DNA from: Acidobacteriota bacterium
Lineage (GTDB): Bacteria > Acidobacteriota > Thermoanaerobaculia > Gp7-AA8
Reading direction: 5' to 3'
DNA length: 64,000 nucleotides
Assembly: GCA_003223645.1 (NCBI GenBank)
Contig: QHVT01000008.1
Span: forward strand, 248,001-312,000
Shown here: one piece after another, positions 49,922-58,224 of the stretch
Layout: the number at the start of each line of letters is the position of its first letter
How positions within the stretch are numbered: the first letter of the stretch is position 1
Notes under the pieces: model-generated
The model's input: the letters and a program-made list of their open reading frames with translations, nothing else
Told to the model about the DNA's origin: nothing
The model's database searches: none
Made by a program: the position numbers and the translations under genes

Positions 49922-50227
49922 CTAGGAGGCCAGGAGGCCGGGAGGCTGCTCGCCGTTCCGCCGGTTCTTCACCGCGACCGCGACCAGCGCGATCGGGACG
50001 CCCCAGACGATCATGCGGCGGAAGACCTTCGGCACGCCGAAGCCGATGATGAGGCCGAGGACGGCGCCGCCGGCGATGATCTGCGGGGCGTAGCTCTGCG
50101 CCAGCGTCTTCGGGTTGAGGTTCGTGCGCAGATGGTGATCGAGCTCGTCGATGCGGTCGCCCACGCCGTCTCGCGCGCGAACGATTGCGCGCTCGATCGA
50201 TTGTTTCTCCTGTTCTTCCTCGGCCAT
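49922..50227 (-). CDS. DUF3618-like small membrane protein
   Basis: A 101-residue protein: an acidic N-terminus with a helical IERAIVRARDGVGDRIDELDHHLRTNLNPKTLAQSYAPQ, then two close membrane helices (IIAGGAVLGLIIGFGVP and MIVWGVPIALVAVAV). This layout is typical of DUF3618-type proteins encoded beside holin-X/YqjE genes in envelope-stress clusters. The ATG at 50227 overlaps the holin-like gene stop (ATGA), so they are coupled. Function unknown. Confidence 0.75.
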   Translation of the reverse strand: MAEEEQEKQSIERAIVRARDGVGDRIDELDHHLRTNLNPKTLAQSYAPQIIAGGAVLGLIIGFGVPKVFRRMIVWGVPIALVAVAVKNRRNGEQPPGLLAS

Positions 50228-50643
50228 CACTTGCTCCCCGCCGCGCGAGCGACGTCGGCTTTCAATGTATCGATGTCCTGCTTGATGTGCTCGATCGATG
50301 CGCTGGGAACGAAGTTCACTTTTTCCAGCTTCTTCTTTCCCAACATCGCCAGCAAACCCGCGGCGGCGAACAGGACGATCGTCACGATCAGCGCGGACAG
50401 CCACGCCGGCACGCCGAGCGCGACCAAGCCGAGGGTGATGGTGACGAAGAGAAAGGCGATGCCGATCAGCGCGCACGTCAAAGCGCCGGCCATCAGCCCC
50501 GCGCCGGTGCCGAACTTCTTCGCGGCGTCGGTGATCTCGAATTTGAGCAGCGCGATCTCGCTGCGGAACAGCATCGAGAGATCGGCGGTGAGCTCTTTGA
50601 TGATGGTGCCGAGCGAACGCTCGGAGTCGGTGTACGTCGTCAT
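50227..50643 (-). CDS. Holin-X/YqjE-like (phage holin superfamily III) membrane protein
   Basis: A 138-residue protein: an amphipathic N-terminus (LGTIIKELTADLSMLFRSEIALLKFEITDAAKKFG), two membrane helices (MAGALTCALIGIAFLFVTITLGLVALG and WLSALIVTIVLFAAAGLLAM), and a cytoplasmic tail with SIEHIKQDIDTLKADV. The layout matches Pfam holin-X/YqjE, usually not phage lysis genes but membrane proteins of stress clusters with DUF3618. The ATG at 50643 has AGGAAG upstream. First of two coupled genes, divergent from queD. Confidence 0.82.
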   Translation of the reverse strand: MTTYTDSERSLGTIIKELTADLSMLFRSEIALLKFEITDAAKKFGTGAGLMAGALTCALIGIAFLFVTITLGLVALGVPAWLSALIVTIVLFAAAGLLAMLGKKKLEKVNFVPSASIEHIKQDIDTLKADVARAAGSK

Positions 50644-50678
50644 AACGGCACTTCCTACAGCAAGACGTTTACCAGCGC

Positions 50679-50790
50679 AGTTTATCCCGCGCGCAGACGC
50701 GGGATCTCGGGTGATCCCGGAGCGACCGTCGCCGTAGGCAATCGATCGGCGGTGCAACCGGAGATCCCGCGTCTACGCGCGGGATAAACT
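50679..50790. repeat. Inverted repeat with 30-bp arms between the holin-like gene and queD
   Basis: The left arm agtttatcccgcgcgcagac continues to gcgggatctc at 50708; the right arm 50761-50790 is its complement with one mismatch. The 52-bp centre contains gatcccggag and atcgatcggcgg. It lies upstream of both divergent genes. Confidence 0.88.
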
Positions 50791-50808
50791 CAGGACCGCA
50801 GTCCAAAG

Positions 50809-50814
50809 TACACT
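50809..50814 (+). promoter_or_regulatory. -10-like TACACT six nt before queD
   Basis: TACACT, then GAAGTC, then GTG: the same 6-nt spacing as ruvX and glyA. No ribosome-binding site. Confidence 0.48.
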
Positions 50815-50820
50815 GAAGTC

Positions 50821-51186
50821 GTGACCGAAGTCGTCGAGCTCGTAAAAGATTTTCGCTTCGAGGCCGCGCACTGGCTGCCGAACGTGCCGGAGGCGCACAA
50901 GTGCCGCCGCATTCACGGACATTCGTTTCGCGGAGAGGTCGCGGTGCGCGGGCCGCTCGATCCGAAGCTCGGCTGGGTGATGGACTTCGCCGATCTCAAG
51001 CGCGCGGTCGATCCGCTGGTGAAGCAGCTCGATCACTACATGCTCAACGACATCGAAGGACTCGAGAACCCGACGTCGGAGAACCTCGCCGTCTGGATCT
51101 GGCGCGACCTCGCGCCGCTGTTGCCAAACCTCGTGCGCGTGACGATCGAGGAAACGTGTACGTCGCGATGTCATTACTTCGGGTGA
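50821..51186 (+). CDS. queD: 6-carboxytetrahydropterin synthase QueD
   Basis: A 121-residue T-fold enzyme making 6-carboxy-tetrahydropterin in queuosine/7-deazapurine synthesis. The zinc histidines are visible in FRFEAAHWLPN and RRIHGHSFRG, the catalytic Cys in HKCRRIHGH, then GWVMDFADLK, LDHYMLND, and the terminal glutamate region PTSENLAVWIW plus VTIEETCTSRCHY. It starts with GTG at 50821 under a -10 box without a leader. No other queuosine gene is nearby. Confidence 0.95.
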   Translation: MTEVVELVKDFRFEAAHWLPNVPEAHKCRRIHGHSFRGEVAVRGPLDPKLGWVMDFADLKRAVDPLVKQLDHYMLNDIEGLENPTSENLAVWIWRDLAPLLPNLVRVTIEETCTSRCHYFG

Positions 51187-51304
51187 GAAAAGCCTGAAGA
51201 CGTTGATCGGCTCGTGAAGCGTGTCTTCTGCATTCCGAGGCCGTGTGCGTAGAACTCGCCACCGGCTAAGACCCACGTCGAGCATGCCTTCGCGCCCTCA
51301 CGAA

Positions 51305-51937
51305 CTACGGTTCATGCGCCTTCTCCCGCAACGGAACGAACCTCACCGCGTCCAGCCGCTCCCGCGTTACGCGTCCGTCGGTTCGCCGGAGCAGCCAGAG
51401 ATGCTGTACGTCCGCGGCGCCGACCGGGATGATGCAGCGGCCGCCTTCGGCGAGTTGGTCGACCAGTTCTTCCGGCAACACTTCCGGCGCGGCGGCGGAC
51501 AGGATGGCGTCGAATGGCGCGTGGTCGCGGAAGATCTCCACGCCGTTGCCCACGGCGAGGACGACGTTGGTGATGCCGAGCTGCGCGAGGCGGCCGGCGA
51601 CGACGCGCGAGAGCTCGGGCTCGACTTCGGCGCTGTAGACGATCTTCGCCAGCCGCGCGAGGATCGCGGTCTGGTATCCCGATCCCGTTCCGATCTCCAA
51701 TACTTTTTCGTCGCCGCGAAGCTCCAGCATCTCGGTCATCAGCGCGACGATGAACGGCTGGGAGATGGTCTGGCCGCAGACGAGCGGCAGCGGGGAGTCT
51801 TCGTAGGCGGCGTAGCGGAGGTGCTCGGGCACAAACAGTTCGCGCGTGACCGAGCGGAAGGCTTCGATCACGCGCGGGTCGCGGACTCCGCGAGCGAGGA
51901 TCTGCTCGCGGATCATGCGTTCATTCGAAGTGTTCAC
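51305..51937 (-). CDS. pcm: Protein-L-isoaspartate O-methyltransferase
   Basis: A 210-residue SAM-dependent repair enzyme methylating isoaspartyl residues. Motifs: MIREQILARGVRDPRVIEAF near the start, the substrate region FVPEHLRYAAYEDSPLPLVCGQTISQPFIVALM, the SAM site VLEIGTGSGYQTAIL, and AILSAAAPEVLPEEL. The GTG at 51937 overlaps the preceding stop (GTGA), favouring it over ATG 51916. It ends an exopolysaccharide operon, where it looks like a functional hitchhiker. Confidence 0.93.
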   Translation of the reverse strand: MNTSNERMIREQILARGVRDPRVIEAFRSVTRELFVPEHLRYAAYEDSPLPLVCGQTISQPFIVALMTEMLELRGDEKVLEIGTGSGYQTAILARLAKIVYSAEVEPELSRVVAGRLAQLGITNVVLAVGNGVEIFRDHAPFDAILSAAAPEVLPEELVDQLAEGGRCIIPVGAADVQHLWLLRRTDGRVTRERLDAVRFVPLREKAHEP

Positions 51938-52122
51938 TTCGTCGGTTGATAGGGCGTGAAAAACGCCTTGGTCTCCCCGTCTCTCCGCAGTTCCGCCGCC
52001 GTCTTCGGCCGGCGCGCCTCGCGCACTTTGTACGCGAAGTACGACGCGACTGCCAGAATCAGCGTCACCACAATCGAAACAAAAATGATCGTCGTCAATA
52101 TGTTCATCCAATCGAATCTCAT
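51934..52122 (-). CDS. Small membrane protein of the exopolysaccharide operon
   Basis: A 62-residue protein with one N-terminal helix (ILTTIIFVSIVVTLILAVASYFAY) and a short basic cytoplasmic tail (REARRPKTAAELRRDGE). It begins one base after the GT2 synthase stop and overlaps pcm. Position and size recall PgaD or other small partners of processive synthases, but the sequence alone does not prove that. Confidence 0.7.
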   Translation of the reverse strand: MRFDWMNILTTIIFVSIVVTLILAVASYFAYKVREARRPKTAAELRRDGETKAFFTPYQPTK

Positions 52123-52123
52123 C

Positions 52124-53437
52124 TCAGATCCGTCCCTTTCTGGCAACTTTGCCCCACTGCATGTCCAGTCCCACCAGCTCTTCGAGCGCGGCAAAGACTT
52201 TCGTGACGTCGATGGTCAGGATGTAAAAGAAGCGGTAGAAGATGGAGTAGGCGGCGAGCTTCATGTCCTCCCCCTCCATCAGAATCGAATGCACCGCGAT
52301 GAGGACGTCCAGCACGGTGAGCAGCAGCCACCACATCACCAGCAGCTTGGTCATGCCGAAGATCAAGGCGATGTAGACGAAGAAGACGTTGGCGAAGATG
52401 TTCATCGCCGGCCACACCAGCCCTTCGAAGATCATGTACCAGAGCGACAGCGGAGTCGTGACGGTTCCGGATGACCGCGTGAGCAGATGTTTCTGTTTGC
52501 GCAGCGCCTGCAGGATGCCGCGGCTCCACCGATAGCGCTGTTTGATGATGTCGAGCAGTTCCTCCGGCGCCTCGGTGAACGCCACCGCCTTCGGCTCGTA
52601 GTGAATCTTCCAGCCCTCGGCCAGCATCTTCACCGTCATGTCGAAGTCTTCGGCGAAGGTGTCGCTGTCGTAGCCGCCCGTTCCTTCGATGGCCGCGCGG
52701 CGGAAGATGCCGATCGGACCGGGAATCACGTTGACCGAGCGGAAGAACGCCTGCGCCTTGCGGACGATGTTGAGTCCCTCGATGTATTCGAGCGCCTGCA
52801 GCTTCGTCCAGATGTTGTGGCGGTTGATGACCTTCACGTTGCCGGCGACCGCACCGACGTGCGGGTCGCGGAAGTGCCGCACCGCGTAGCGCAGCGCGTC
52901 GGGCGTGAGGCGCGAGTCGGAGTCCATGCAGACCACGATCGGCGCGCGCGCGCGGCGGATGCCGTAGTTCAGCGCGTCGGCCTTGCCGGAGTTTTCCTTG
53001 CGGAAGACCTGCACCTGCACCCCGTAGTGATTCCCTTCGAACACGCGCATCTTCTCGAACGTGCCGTCCGTCGATCCGTCGTCAACGGCAATGATCTCGT
53101 AATACGGGTAGCGCAGCTCGAGCAGCGATCCGAGCGACGACTGGATCACTTCGGCTTCGTTGAACGCCGGCACGATGATCGACACGAACGGATAGCCGTC
53201 GGGCGGCGCGTCATTCGCGAGCTCGCGCTGATGGAGGTAGCTGAACCACACCAGCACGAAGTGCCGCAGGATGAGCAGCGTGAGGAACGAGGCGAGCGTG
53301 ATGACGAGAGTCGCGATCGCGATCGGACCGAGGCGGTCCGGCGAGCGGAAGATGAAGAGCGTGAAGATCACGACCGCCGCGATGAGGGCGATCGAGATCG
53401 CGAGTTGCGCGAATGGATGGAGCGGTTTATTGGCCAT
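52124..53437 (-). CDS. Processive GT2 glycosyltransferase, PgaC/BcsA-like
   Basis: A 437-residue membrane synthase. Two N-terminal helices (ISIALIAAVVIFTLFIF and a second), the GT-A domain at about 85-310 with IIAVDDGSTDGT, VCMDSDSRLTPD, DTFAEDFDMTVKML and the product-binding QRYRWSRG motif, then three to four C-terminal helices. That set matches poly-N-acetylglucosamine, hyaluronan or cellulose synthases; no PilZ domain is fused. The partner is the TPR/barrel exporter 3 bp upstream. It makes a beta-linked exopolysaccharide. Confidence 0.93.
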   Translation of the reverse strand: MANKPLHPFAQLAISIALIAAVVIFTLFIFRSPDRLGPIAIATLVITLASFLTLLILRHFVLVWFSYLHQRELANDAPPDGYPFVSIIVPAFNEAEVIQSSLGSLLELRYPYYEIIAVDDGSTDGTFEKMRVFEGNHYGVQVQVFRKENSGKADALNYGIRRARAPIVVCMDSDSRLTPDALRYAVRHFRDPHVGAVAGNVKVINRHNIWTKLQALEYIEGLNIVRKAQAFFRSVNVIPGPIGIFRRAAIEGTGGYDSDTFAEDFDMTVKMLAEGWKIHYEPKAVAFTEAPEELLDIIKQRYRWSRGILQALRKQKHLLTRSSGTVTTPLSLWYMIFEGLVWPAMNIFANVFFVYIALIFGMTKLLVMWWLLLTVLDVLIAVHSILMEGEDMKLAAYSIFYRFFYILTIDVTKVFAALEELVGLDMQWGKVARKGRI

Positions 53438-53440
53438 GGT

Positions 53441-56032
53441 TTACCGCACCTCCGGCGGGATGATGTCCGAGCCGAGGACGCTGTTGTCGAAGTAATAACG
53501 GTCGTTTGCGCGGCGGTCGCCGGACGCGAAGAGGCGTTTGAGCCGGACGCCGACATACCACGTGCGCTGCCAGTAGTTGGTGAACTCCGGATCGCCGACG
53601 ATCGACTCGAAGCGTCCGGAACGTCCGTAGTTGTAGGAGCCGACGACGTCGAAGGCCTCGCCGACCGGCACTGTCACGTTCGCGCCCCACGCGCGGATGT
53701 CGGAGTCGCGATCGCCTTCCCACGCGCGGCCGGCCTTGAACTCGGCCGACCAGAACACGCGGTCATTGAAGTTCTGCCCGACCTGCACGACGCCGGCGAG
53801 CGAGTTGTAATCGTTGGGCGACCAGTAGCGGTTCGAGCGGAAGTCGTACGACAGCCACCGCCCGTCCGCCTTCAGCGCGACCCATGGTTTCTTGAGGACT
53901 TTGAAGGCGACGAGTCCGTGCGCGGCGGCGCGGCGGTTGTCGTCGGAGATGAATCCGTATGACGCATCGCCGAGGAGCGACCAGAAACCGCCGGAGTCAT
54001 AGTCATAGTGGCCGCGCACGTCGTTGATGGAGATCGGACTGTTCACGACGCTGGCGAGATTCGAGACGTCGTAGATGAGATCGTAGTGATTGATGTCGAG
54101 TGCCGCGCGGCTCTGAATGCTCGGCAGCCAGGTCGCGCCGGCTCCCAGGAACGGACGCGTGCCGAGTCCGCGATCCCAGAACGTCATGCCGACGCGCCCG
54201 CGGAACGTGAGCTGATCGGTTTGACGATACGCGGCGCCGGCGCTGGCGACGTTCGCGTCCGCGCTCGTGCCGCCCTGCTCGAAGCTGTGGCGACCGACCG
54301 CGCCCTGCACCGCGAGGCGCGGATTCAGCCAGTGCTCTCCTTCGAGATCGCCGAGGCGCGCGGTGAAATCATTCGAGTTCGTTTCCATCGTGTAGCGCGC
54401 CTGCAGTTGCGTTCCGGGATGTCCGAAGCGCGCGCGCTCCAACTCGTGATGCGCGTCGGTGAACGTCGAGTCCATCGACAGCGCGCTGTTCTGCTCCGTG
54501 ATCGCGTGATCGCGCCAGCCGTACCAGCGATAGATCTGTCCCTGATGGAAGTGCGCGCGCGCCGGAACGTCGGGATAGAGCTCCGCGCGCGGTGAGCTGG
54601 AGAGATCGGTGAGCAGATTGAATTCGTGCAGCGCGGGGATGTAGTCCTCGCCGTACTCCAGCGTCTGCGCGTATTCGAGGCGCAGGTCGGGGCGATCGGG
54701 AAGATCGCGCAGCACCATTTGATATTGCTTTTGCGATTCGTCGTAGCGGCGATCCCAGCTGAGCACGCGCGCGTAATTGAGTCGCGCGTTCGTGTCCTTC
54801 GGCATCATCGTCAGATAGTCGGCGTACAGCTCGGCGGCCTGGCGATTCGCGCCGAGGCCCGTGTAGCCTTTGGCGAGATCGAGGAGCTGCATTTGGCGGC
54901 CGCTGCCCTCGGCGGTCGCGGTGCCGCTGAGGGCAGCGGCACCCACATCGGAGGACGACGTCATTGGATTTTGCAGGGGATTTTGCAGGGGATTTTGCAG
55001 GGGCCCCTGTGCGTACAACGCGCGGCGGCGCTCGTCGAGCTTCGCGATTTCTTCCTTCTGCTTCGCGAGCGCGTTCTTTTCGACATCGGAGAGATCGGGA
55101 ACGTCGCGGCCGTTCGCGTGCGTGCGGACGAAGGCGATGTCCTTGAGTGCCCGGCTGTACTGGCCGGAGTCGTAGTAGAGCCGCGCGCGCTCGACGCGAA
55201 GTGCGAGATTGAAATCGTCGTCCGCGATCTGCTGGTCGAGCTTCTCGATGCGGATCAGCGGCGACGCTTCGAGATCGCGGAGCATCGCGCGCGCTTCGTA
55301 CGCGTTCGGATGGCTGTTCGTGAAGTCGCGCAGCACGACGACGGCACCGGCGCGGTTGCCGCTCCACGTCTGCGCGTTCGCCAAGGCGATCGCCGTCTCC
55401 TCGGAATTCGCTGACTGGTGCGCGCGCTCGAGCCGCGTCACGGCCGCGCGCTCCGCGCCCATCCAGGAGAGCAGTCGCCCGTATTCGAGCTCCAGCTCCG
55501 GCGTCGATTTCTCGGCGAGCAATTTCGAGTAGCGGCGCTCCGCTTCGTCGTGTTGTCCGCTCCATGCGAGCGCGCGCGCCTGCCGCAGCCGCACGTCGTA
55601 GCTCGGATCCGACAGCGCGCCGTAAATCGGGAGCGCGTCGTTGTAGCGGCCCGCGGCAAAGTACGCGTCGGCGAGCTCCTGGCGGTCCGCTTCCGTCGCT
55701 CCTTCGCGTTTTGCCGCCGCTTGCGCGTCGTCGATGCGCTGCTTCGCGATCAAATCGAGCTGCGCCGTGGAGCGGTCGCGCAGATCGATGGCCGCGGCGT
55801 CATTCGGATTCTCGACGAGCAGCCGGGACGCGAGCTTCTTCGCTTCGTAATAGCGTCCGACGCCCGCGTACAACTGCGCGAGCTCCAGCTGTTCCTCGTG
55901 TGTCGCCGTTCCCGCGTTGAACGACGACTCCAGGTTCGCGATTCGATTCGGTGCGTTGTCGTCATTGGCGAAGGCCGCGAACGAACACACCATCACCACA
56001 CACATCACAACTATTGTTCTGCTGAGCCTCAT
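53441..56032 (-). CDS. TPR - outer-membrane barrel exporter, PgaA/BcsC-like
   Basis: An 863-residue exported protein: signal peptide (VVMCVVMVCSFAAFA), many tetratricopeptide repeats to about residue 560, then a C-terminal barrel of about 300 residues (RYTMETNSNDFTARLGDLEGEHW ... WYVGVRLKRLFASGDRRAND). It would guide and export the polymer made by the adjacent GT2 synthase. Residues about 340-352 carry a triple QNPL repeat (12-bp tandem at 54964-55003), and about 362-380 are the in-frame translation of the 56-bp palindrome, both in a linker between TPR blocks. Confidence 0.88.
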   Translation of the reverse strand: MRLSRTIVVMCVVMVCSFAAFANDDNAPNRIANLESSFNAGTATHEEQLELAQLYAGVGRYYEAKKLASRLLVENPNDAAAIDLRDRSTAQLDLIAKQRIDDAQAAAKREGATEADRQELADAYFAAGRYNDALPIYGALSDPSYDVRLRQARALAWSGQHDEAERRYSKLLAEKSTPELELEYGRLLSWMGAERAAVTRLERAHQSANSEETAIALANAQTWSGNRAGAVVVLRDFTNSHPNAYEARAMLRDLEASPLIRIEKLDQQIADDDFNLALRVERARLYYDSGQYSRALKDIAFVRTHANGRDVPDLSDVEKNALAKQKEEIAKLDERRRALYAQGPLQNPLQNPLQNPMTSSSDVGAAALSGTATAEGSGRQMQLLDLAKGYTGLGANRQAAELYADYLTMMPKDTNARLNYARVLSWDRRYDESQKQYQMVLRDLPDRPDLRLEYAQTLEYGEDYIPALHEFNLLTDLSSSPRAELYPDVPARAHFHQGQIYRWYGWRDHAITEQNSALSMDSTFTDAHHELERARFGHPGTQLQARYTMETNSNDFTARLGDLEGEHWLNPRLAVQGAVGRHSFEQGGTSADANVASAGAAYRQTDQLTFRGRVGMTFWDRGLGTRPFLGAGATWLPSIQSRAALDINHYDLIYDVSNLASVVNSPISINDVRGHYDYDSGGFWSLLGDASYGFISDDNRRAAAHGLVAFKVLKKPWVALKADGRWLSYDFRSNRYWSPNDYNSLAGVVQVGQNFNDRVFWSAEFKAGRAWEGDRDSDIRAWGANVTVPVGEAFDVVGSYNYGRSGRFESIVGDPEFTNYWQRTWYVGVRLKRLFASGDRRANDRYYFDNSVLGSDIIPPEVR
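54892..54947. repeat. 56-bp double-hairpin palindrome inserted in frame, third copy
   Basis: It differs at four positions from the other two copies and is again read as VGAAALSGTATAEGSGR. It lies in a TPR linker directly beside a 12-bp tandem repeat encoding QNPL. Confidence 0.92.
54964..55003. repeat. 12-bp tandem repeat (ggattttgcagg) x3
   Basis: Three direct copies encode QNPLQNPLQNP on the minus strand within the TPR exporter. Confidence 0.9.
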
Positions 56033-56073
56033 GCGATCCCCCGTAGGTGTGGAGCCGGATCGCTACAGCTAAC

Positions 56074-56922
56074 TTATCTCTGCCGGTTCCCAGGCGCGGG
56101 CATTTGCAATGGTGATTCCAAAGTTTTTCGTTCCGTGCATCCGGCGAAGTCAGACGCGCGCACGACGGCGATGTGATTCGCCACTTCGCGCTCCACGCCG
56201 TCGCTAGGACGATTGACGATGTGATCGCCGATCCACATCGCGCTCGATCCGCCGCCATCGAGGTTGATCGCCGAACAGACGCCGAGCTCGTCGGACATGA
56301 ACCGCGCGAGCCGCGCCAGCGTCAATCCGGGAACTCCGTCGCGCCGTCCTTCCGCAACCACTAAATACATGGTCTTCCCATCCTTCGACACGCCGGCGGC
56401 GGTGCGCGGATGCGGCGCTCGCGTGAATCCGTCGCTCCCCGGAAGCTGCGTCGCGGTAAGCGCCGCGCACGATTTCACGAGCATCGGCCAGCCCGAAACG
56501 ATCGTCTCCATCCACGGCTCGGGCTGCTCGAGGACTTCCCGTTGCGGAAAGATCTGCGCGTGTCCGTCGCCGACTGCAACGACGCCTTCGCGCTCCGTGT
56601 CTTTCGATCCCGGCCACACGCCGCAAGGACCGGCCACGAGTCCGATCGGTTGAAATTCTTTCGTGAAGTAGTCGGCGTTGACGGCAACGATTGCCTTGTT
56701 CTTCTTCGCGAAGTCGCTGACTCTCAGTCGCCGCTGCGACTGCGGCGTGGCGATCACGCGCACCGCATCGCTGGTCAGATCGATACGCGCGACATGCACG
56801 TTCATCGAGTCCTGCACGTAGTTGCGATAGTCCACGCCATCGGCAACGCGCGTCCAGTCTTGAGCAAAAAGAGGAAGAGAGAGAAAAAGGAGAAGTACGC
56901 AACGGCGAAGAGTGCCAGTCAT
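56074..56922 (-). CDS. Phosphodiester glycosidase (NAGPA-domain) protein
   Basis: A 282-residue secreted protein; signal peptide CVLLLFLSLPLFAQD. The NAGPA/DUF2233 fold is shown by KNKAIVAVNADYF, PHPRTAAGVSKDGKTMYLVVAEGR and the near-terminal INLDGGGSSAMWIG. Members hydrolyse N-acetylglucosamine-phosphodiester bonds or act on exopolysaccharides. It is the first gene of the minus-strand exopolysaccharide operon, so it may trim or modify that polymer. The upstream gap holds two repeat elements. Confidence 0.88.
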   Translation of the reverse strand: MTGTLRRCVLLLFLSLPLFAQDWTRVADGVDYRNYVQDSMNVHVARIDLTSDAVRVIATPQSQRRLRVSDFAKKNKAIVAVNADYFTKEFQPIGLVAGPCGVWPGSKDTEREGVVAVGDGHAQIFPQREVLEQPEPWMETIVSGWPMLVKSCAALTATQLPGSDGFTRAPHPRTAAGVSKDGKTMYLVVAEGRRDGVPGLTLARLARFMSDELGVCSAINLDGGGSSAMWIGDHIVNRPSDGVEREVANHIAVVRASDFAGCTERKTLESPLQMPAPGNRQR

Positions 56923-56947
56923 GCGCGCGGTGTCAGCAAACGCGAAA

Positions 56948-57187
56948 CCAAAAGCAGAAAGCAGAAAGCAAAAAGCAAAAAGCAGAAAGGCAACTCGCCC
57001 GGGCGCGGGCTCGGGCGCGGGGAGGCACGGTTAATGTTCGTTGCCCTCACCCCGATCCTGTGGAGCGGCGGCCGCTTCGGCCGCCGATTGTCGCGAGAGC
57101 CCGGCGCCCGAAGCGGGCGCCGCTCCACAAGAACCATGCGGGGCCTCGACGACGAACCATTTCTGCTTTCTGCTTTCTGCTTTTTTC
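56948..57187. repeat. Mirrored GCAGAAA heptamer arms around a g-family palindrome
   Basis: The left arm 56953-56992 has gcagaaagcagaaagcaaaa and more 7-bp units. The right arm 57162-57187 has ctttctgctttctgcttttt. Between them lie a CCCGGGCGCGGGCTCGGG block (56999-57019) and a complete g-family element at 57060-57128. This nested composite fills the divergent gap between the NAGPA and LCP genes. Confidence 0.9.
57060..57128. repeat. g-family palindrome, reverse orientation of 14471-14539
   Basis: The left stem is ggcggccg-ctt-cggccgcc and the right stem ggcgcccg-aag-cgggcgcc. The whole element is nearly the reverse complement of the copy at 14471-14539. Compared with 11061-11133 both arms of one stem change together. 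Confidence 0.9.
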
Positions 57188-57219
57188 GCTGGCACCTCGA
57201 ATGCAGAAATGAGCACACG

Positions 57220-58224
57220 ATGAGCGTCGACGCCGATTCGTCGTACAGCCGCATCACCCTCGCCAACCTCCAGCGCGCTCCCAAAATGCTGCCCAAGCCC
57301 ACAGGGATCCAGAAAGCGCTCGAATGGACGCTCTTCCTCGTGTTCGGTCTCACGATCGCACTCGCGGGAGTCGCGCTTTACGCCGTCAATCGCCCCGAAC
57401 ATCGCGCGATTCCGAATCGCGTGAGCGAAGGGATCACCGCCGATCGCGTGAACATCCTTCTCATCGGATCGTCGCTGCGCACGCAGCAGATGGGAGACGC
57501 GGCCGTGCGGATCGAATCGCTGATGCTGCTTTCGATTCAACCGTCGACGGGACGCGCGGCGCTGATGTCGATCCCGGTCGACCTCTGGGTACCGATCGGA
57601 CGACACGGAAAGCGGCCTCTGCGCGCCGCGCACAGCGTCGGCGACGCGAACGGTTATCCCGGCGGCGGCACCGGCCTCACCGTCGACACGGTCGAGCAGA
57701 TCATCGATGTTCCGATTCACGCTTACGCCCGCTTCAGCATCGGCGACGTGCAGCGCCTCGTCGACTCCCTCGGCGGCGTCGACGTCGACGTCAAGCGCGG
57801 CGTCTATGAATATCGCTCGAAGCTGCGCTTCCGCCCGGGCTCGCAACATCTGAGCGGCGCGCGCGCGACGCGCTACGCCTACTCCGGCGCCATCGCCGGC
57901 CTCGCGGCCTCGAACCGCTTCGCGCGGGAAGAGCGGCAGCAGGACGTCATCGTCGCCGCGCTGTCGAAAGCGATCGAGACGCACAGCGACGTCGCGTCGC
58001 TGCAATCCGTCTTCGGCGCGCTCACCGCGACGAACCTCTCGCCGTCCAACATCGAGCTGCTCGCGCGCGCGCTGCGCCGCGACGACCGCGTCCGCCGCAT
58101 CAGCTTCGAGCCGTATCTCGACACCTTCGACGTGACGAGCGTCGCCTATCAGGGTGAAGCCGTTCGTCCGCGCAGCGGAAACTTCGCCGCGCTGCACATC
58201 GTCGCGGACGCCGCGCTGCAATGA
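57220..58224 (+). CDS. LytR-CpsA-Psr (LCP) family protein 1
   Basis: A 334-residue enzyme that attaches polyprenyl-linked glycans to an acceptor at the cell surface. A membrane helix lies near 35-55 (ALEWTLFLVFGLTIALAGVALYAV), then the LCP core: DRVNILLIGSSLR, ALMSIPVDLWVPI, VEQIIDVPIHAYARFSIGDVQRLVDSLGGVDVDV. The usual DR..D pair is partly degraded (SIPVDLWV instead of SIPRDTYV), and the expected first-strand Asp is replaced (GSSLR), so activity may be reduced. The ATG at 57220 lacks a clear Shine-Dalgarno. It overlaps the second LCP gene by 4 bp. Confidence 0.85.
   Translation: MSVDADSSYSRITLANLQRAPKMLPKPTGIQKALEWTLFLVFGLTIALAGVALYAVNRPEHRAIPNRVSEGITADRVNILLIGSSLRTQQMGDAAVRIESLMLLSIQPSTGRAALMSIPVDLWVPIGRHGKRPLRAAHSVGDANGYPGGGTGLTVDTVEQIIDVPIHAYARFSIGDVQRLVDSLGGVDVDVKRGVYEYRSKLRFRPGSQHLSGARATRYAYSGAIAGLAASNRFAREERQQDVIVAALSKAIETHSDVASLQSVFGALTATNLSPSNIELLARALRRDDRVRRISFEPYLDTFDVTSVAYQGEAVRPRSGNFAALHIVADAALQ

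Noticed and set aside
50227-50643. Prophage lysis gene
   Set aside because: The holin-X/YqjE layout with a coupled DUF3618-like gene is typical of chromosomal membrane-stress clusters; no phage genes are nearby.
56999-57128. Insertion sequence
   Set aside because: Palindromic elements only; no transposase ORF or terminal-repeat-bounded gene anywhere in the window.
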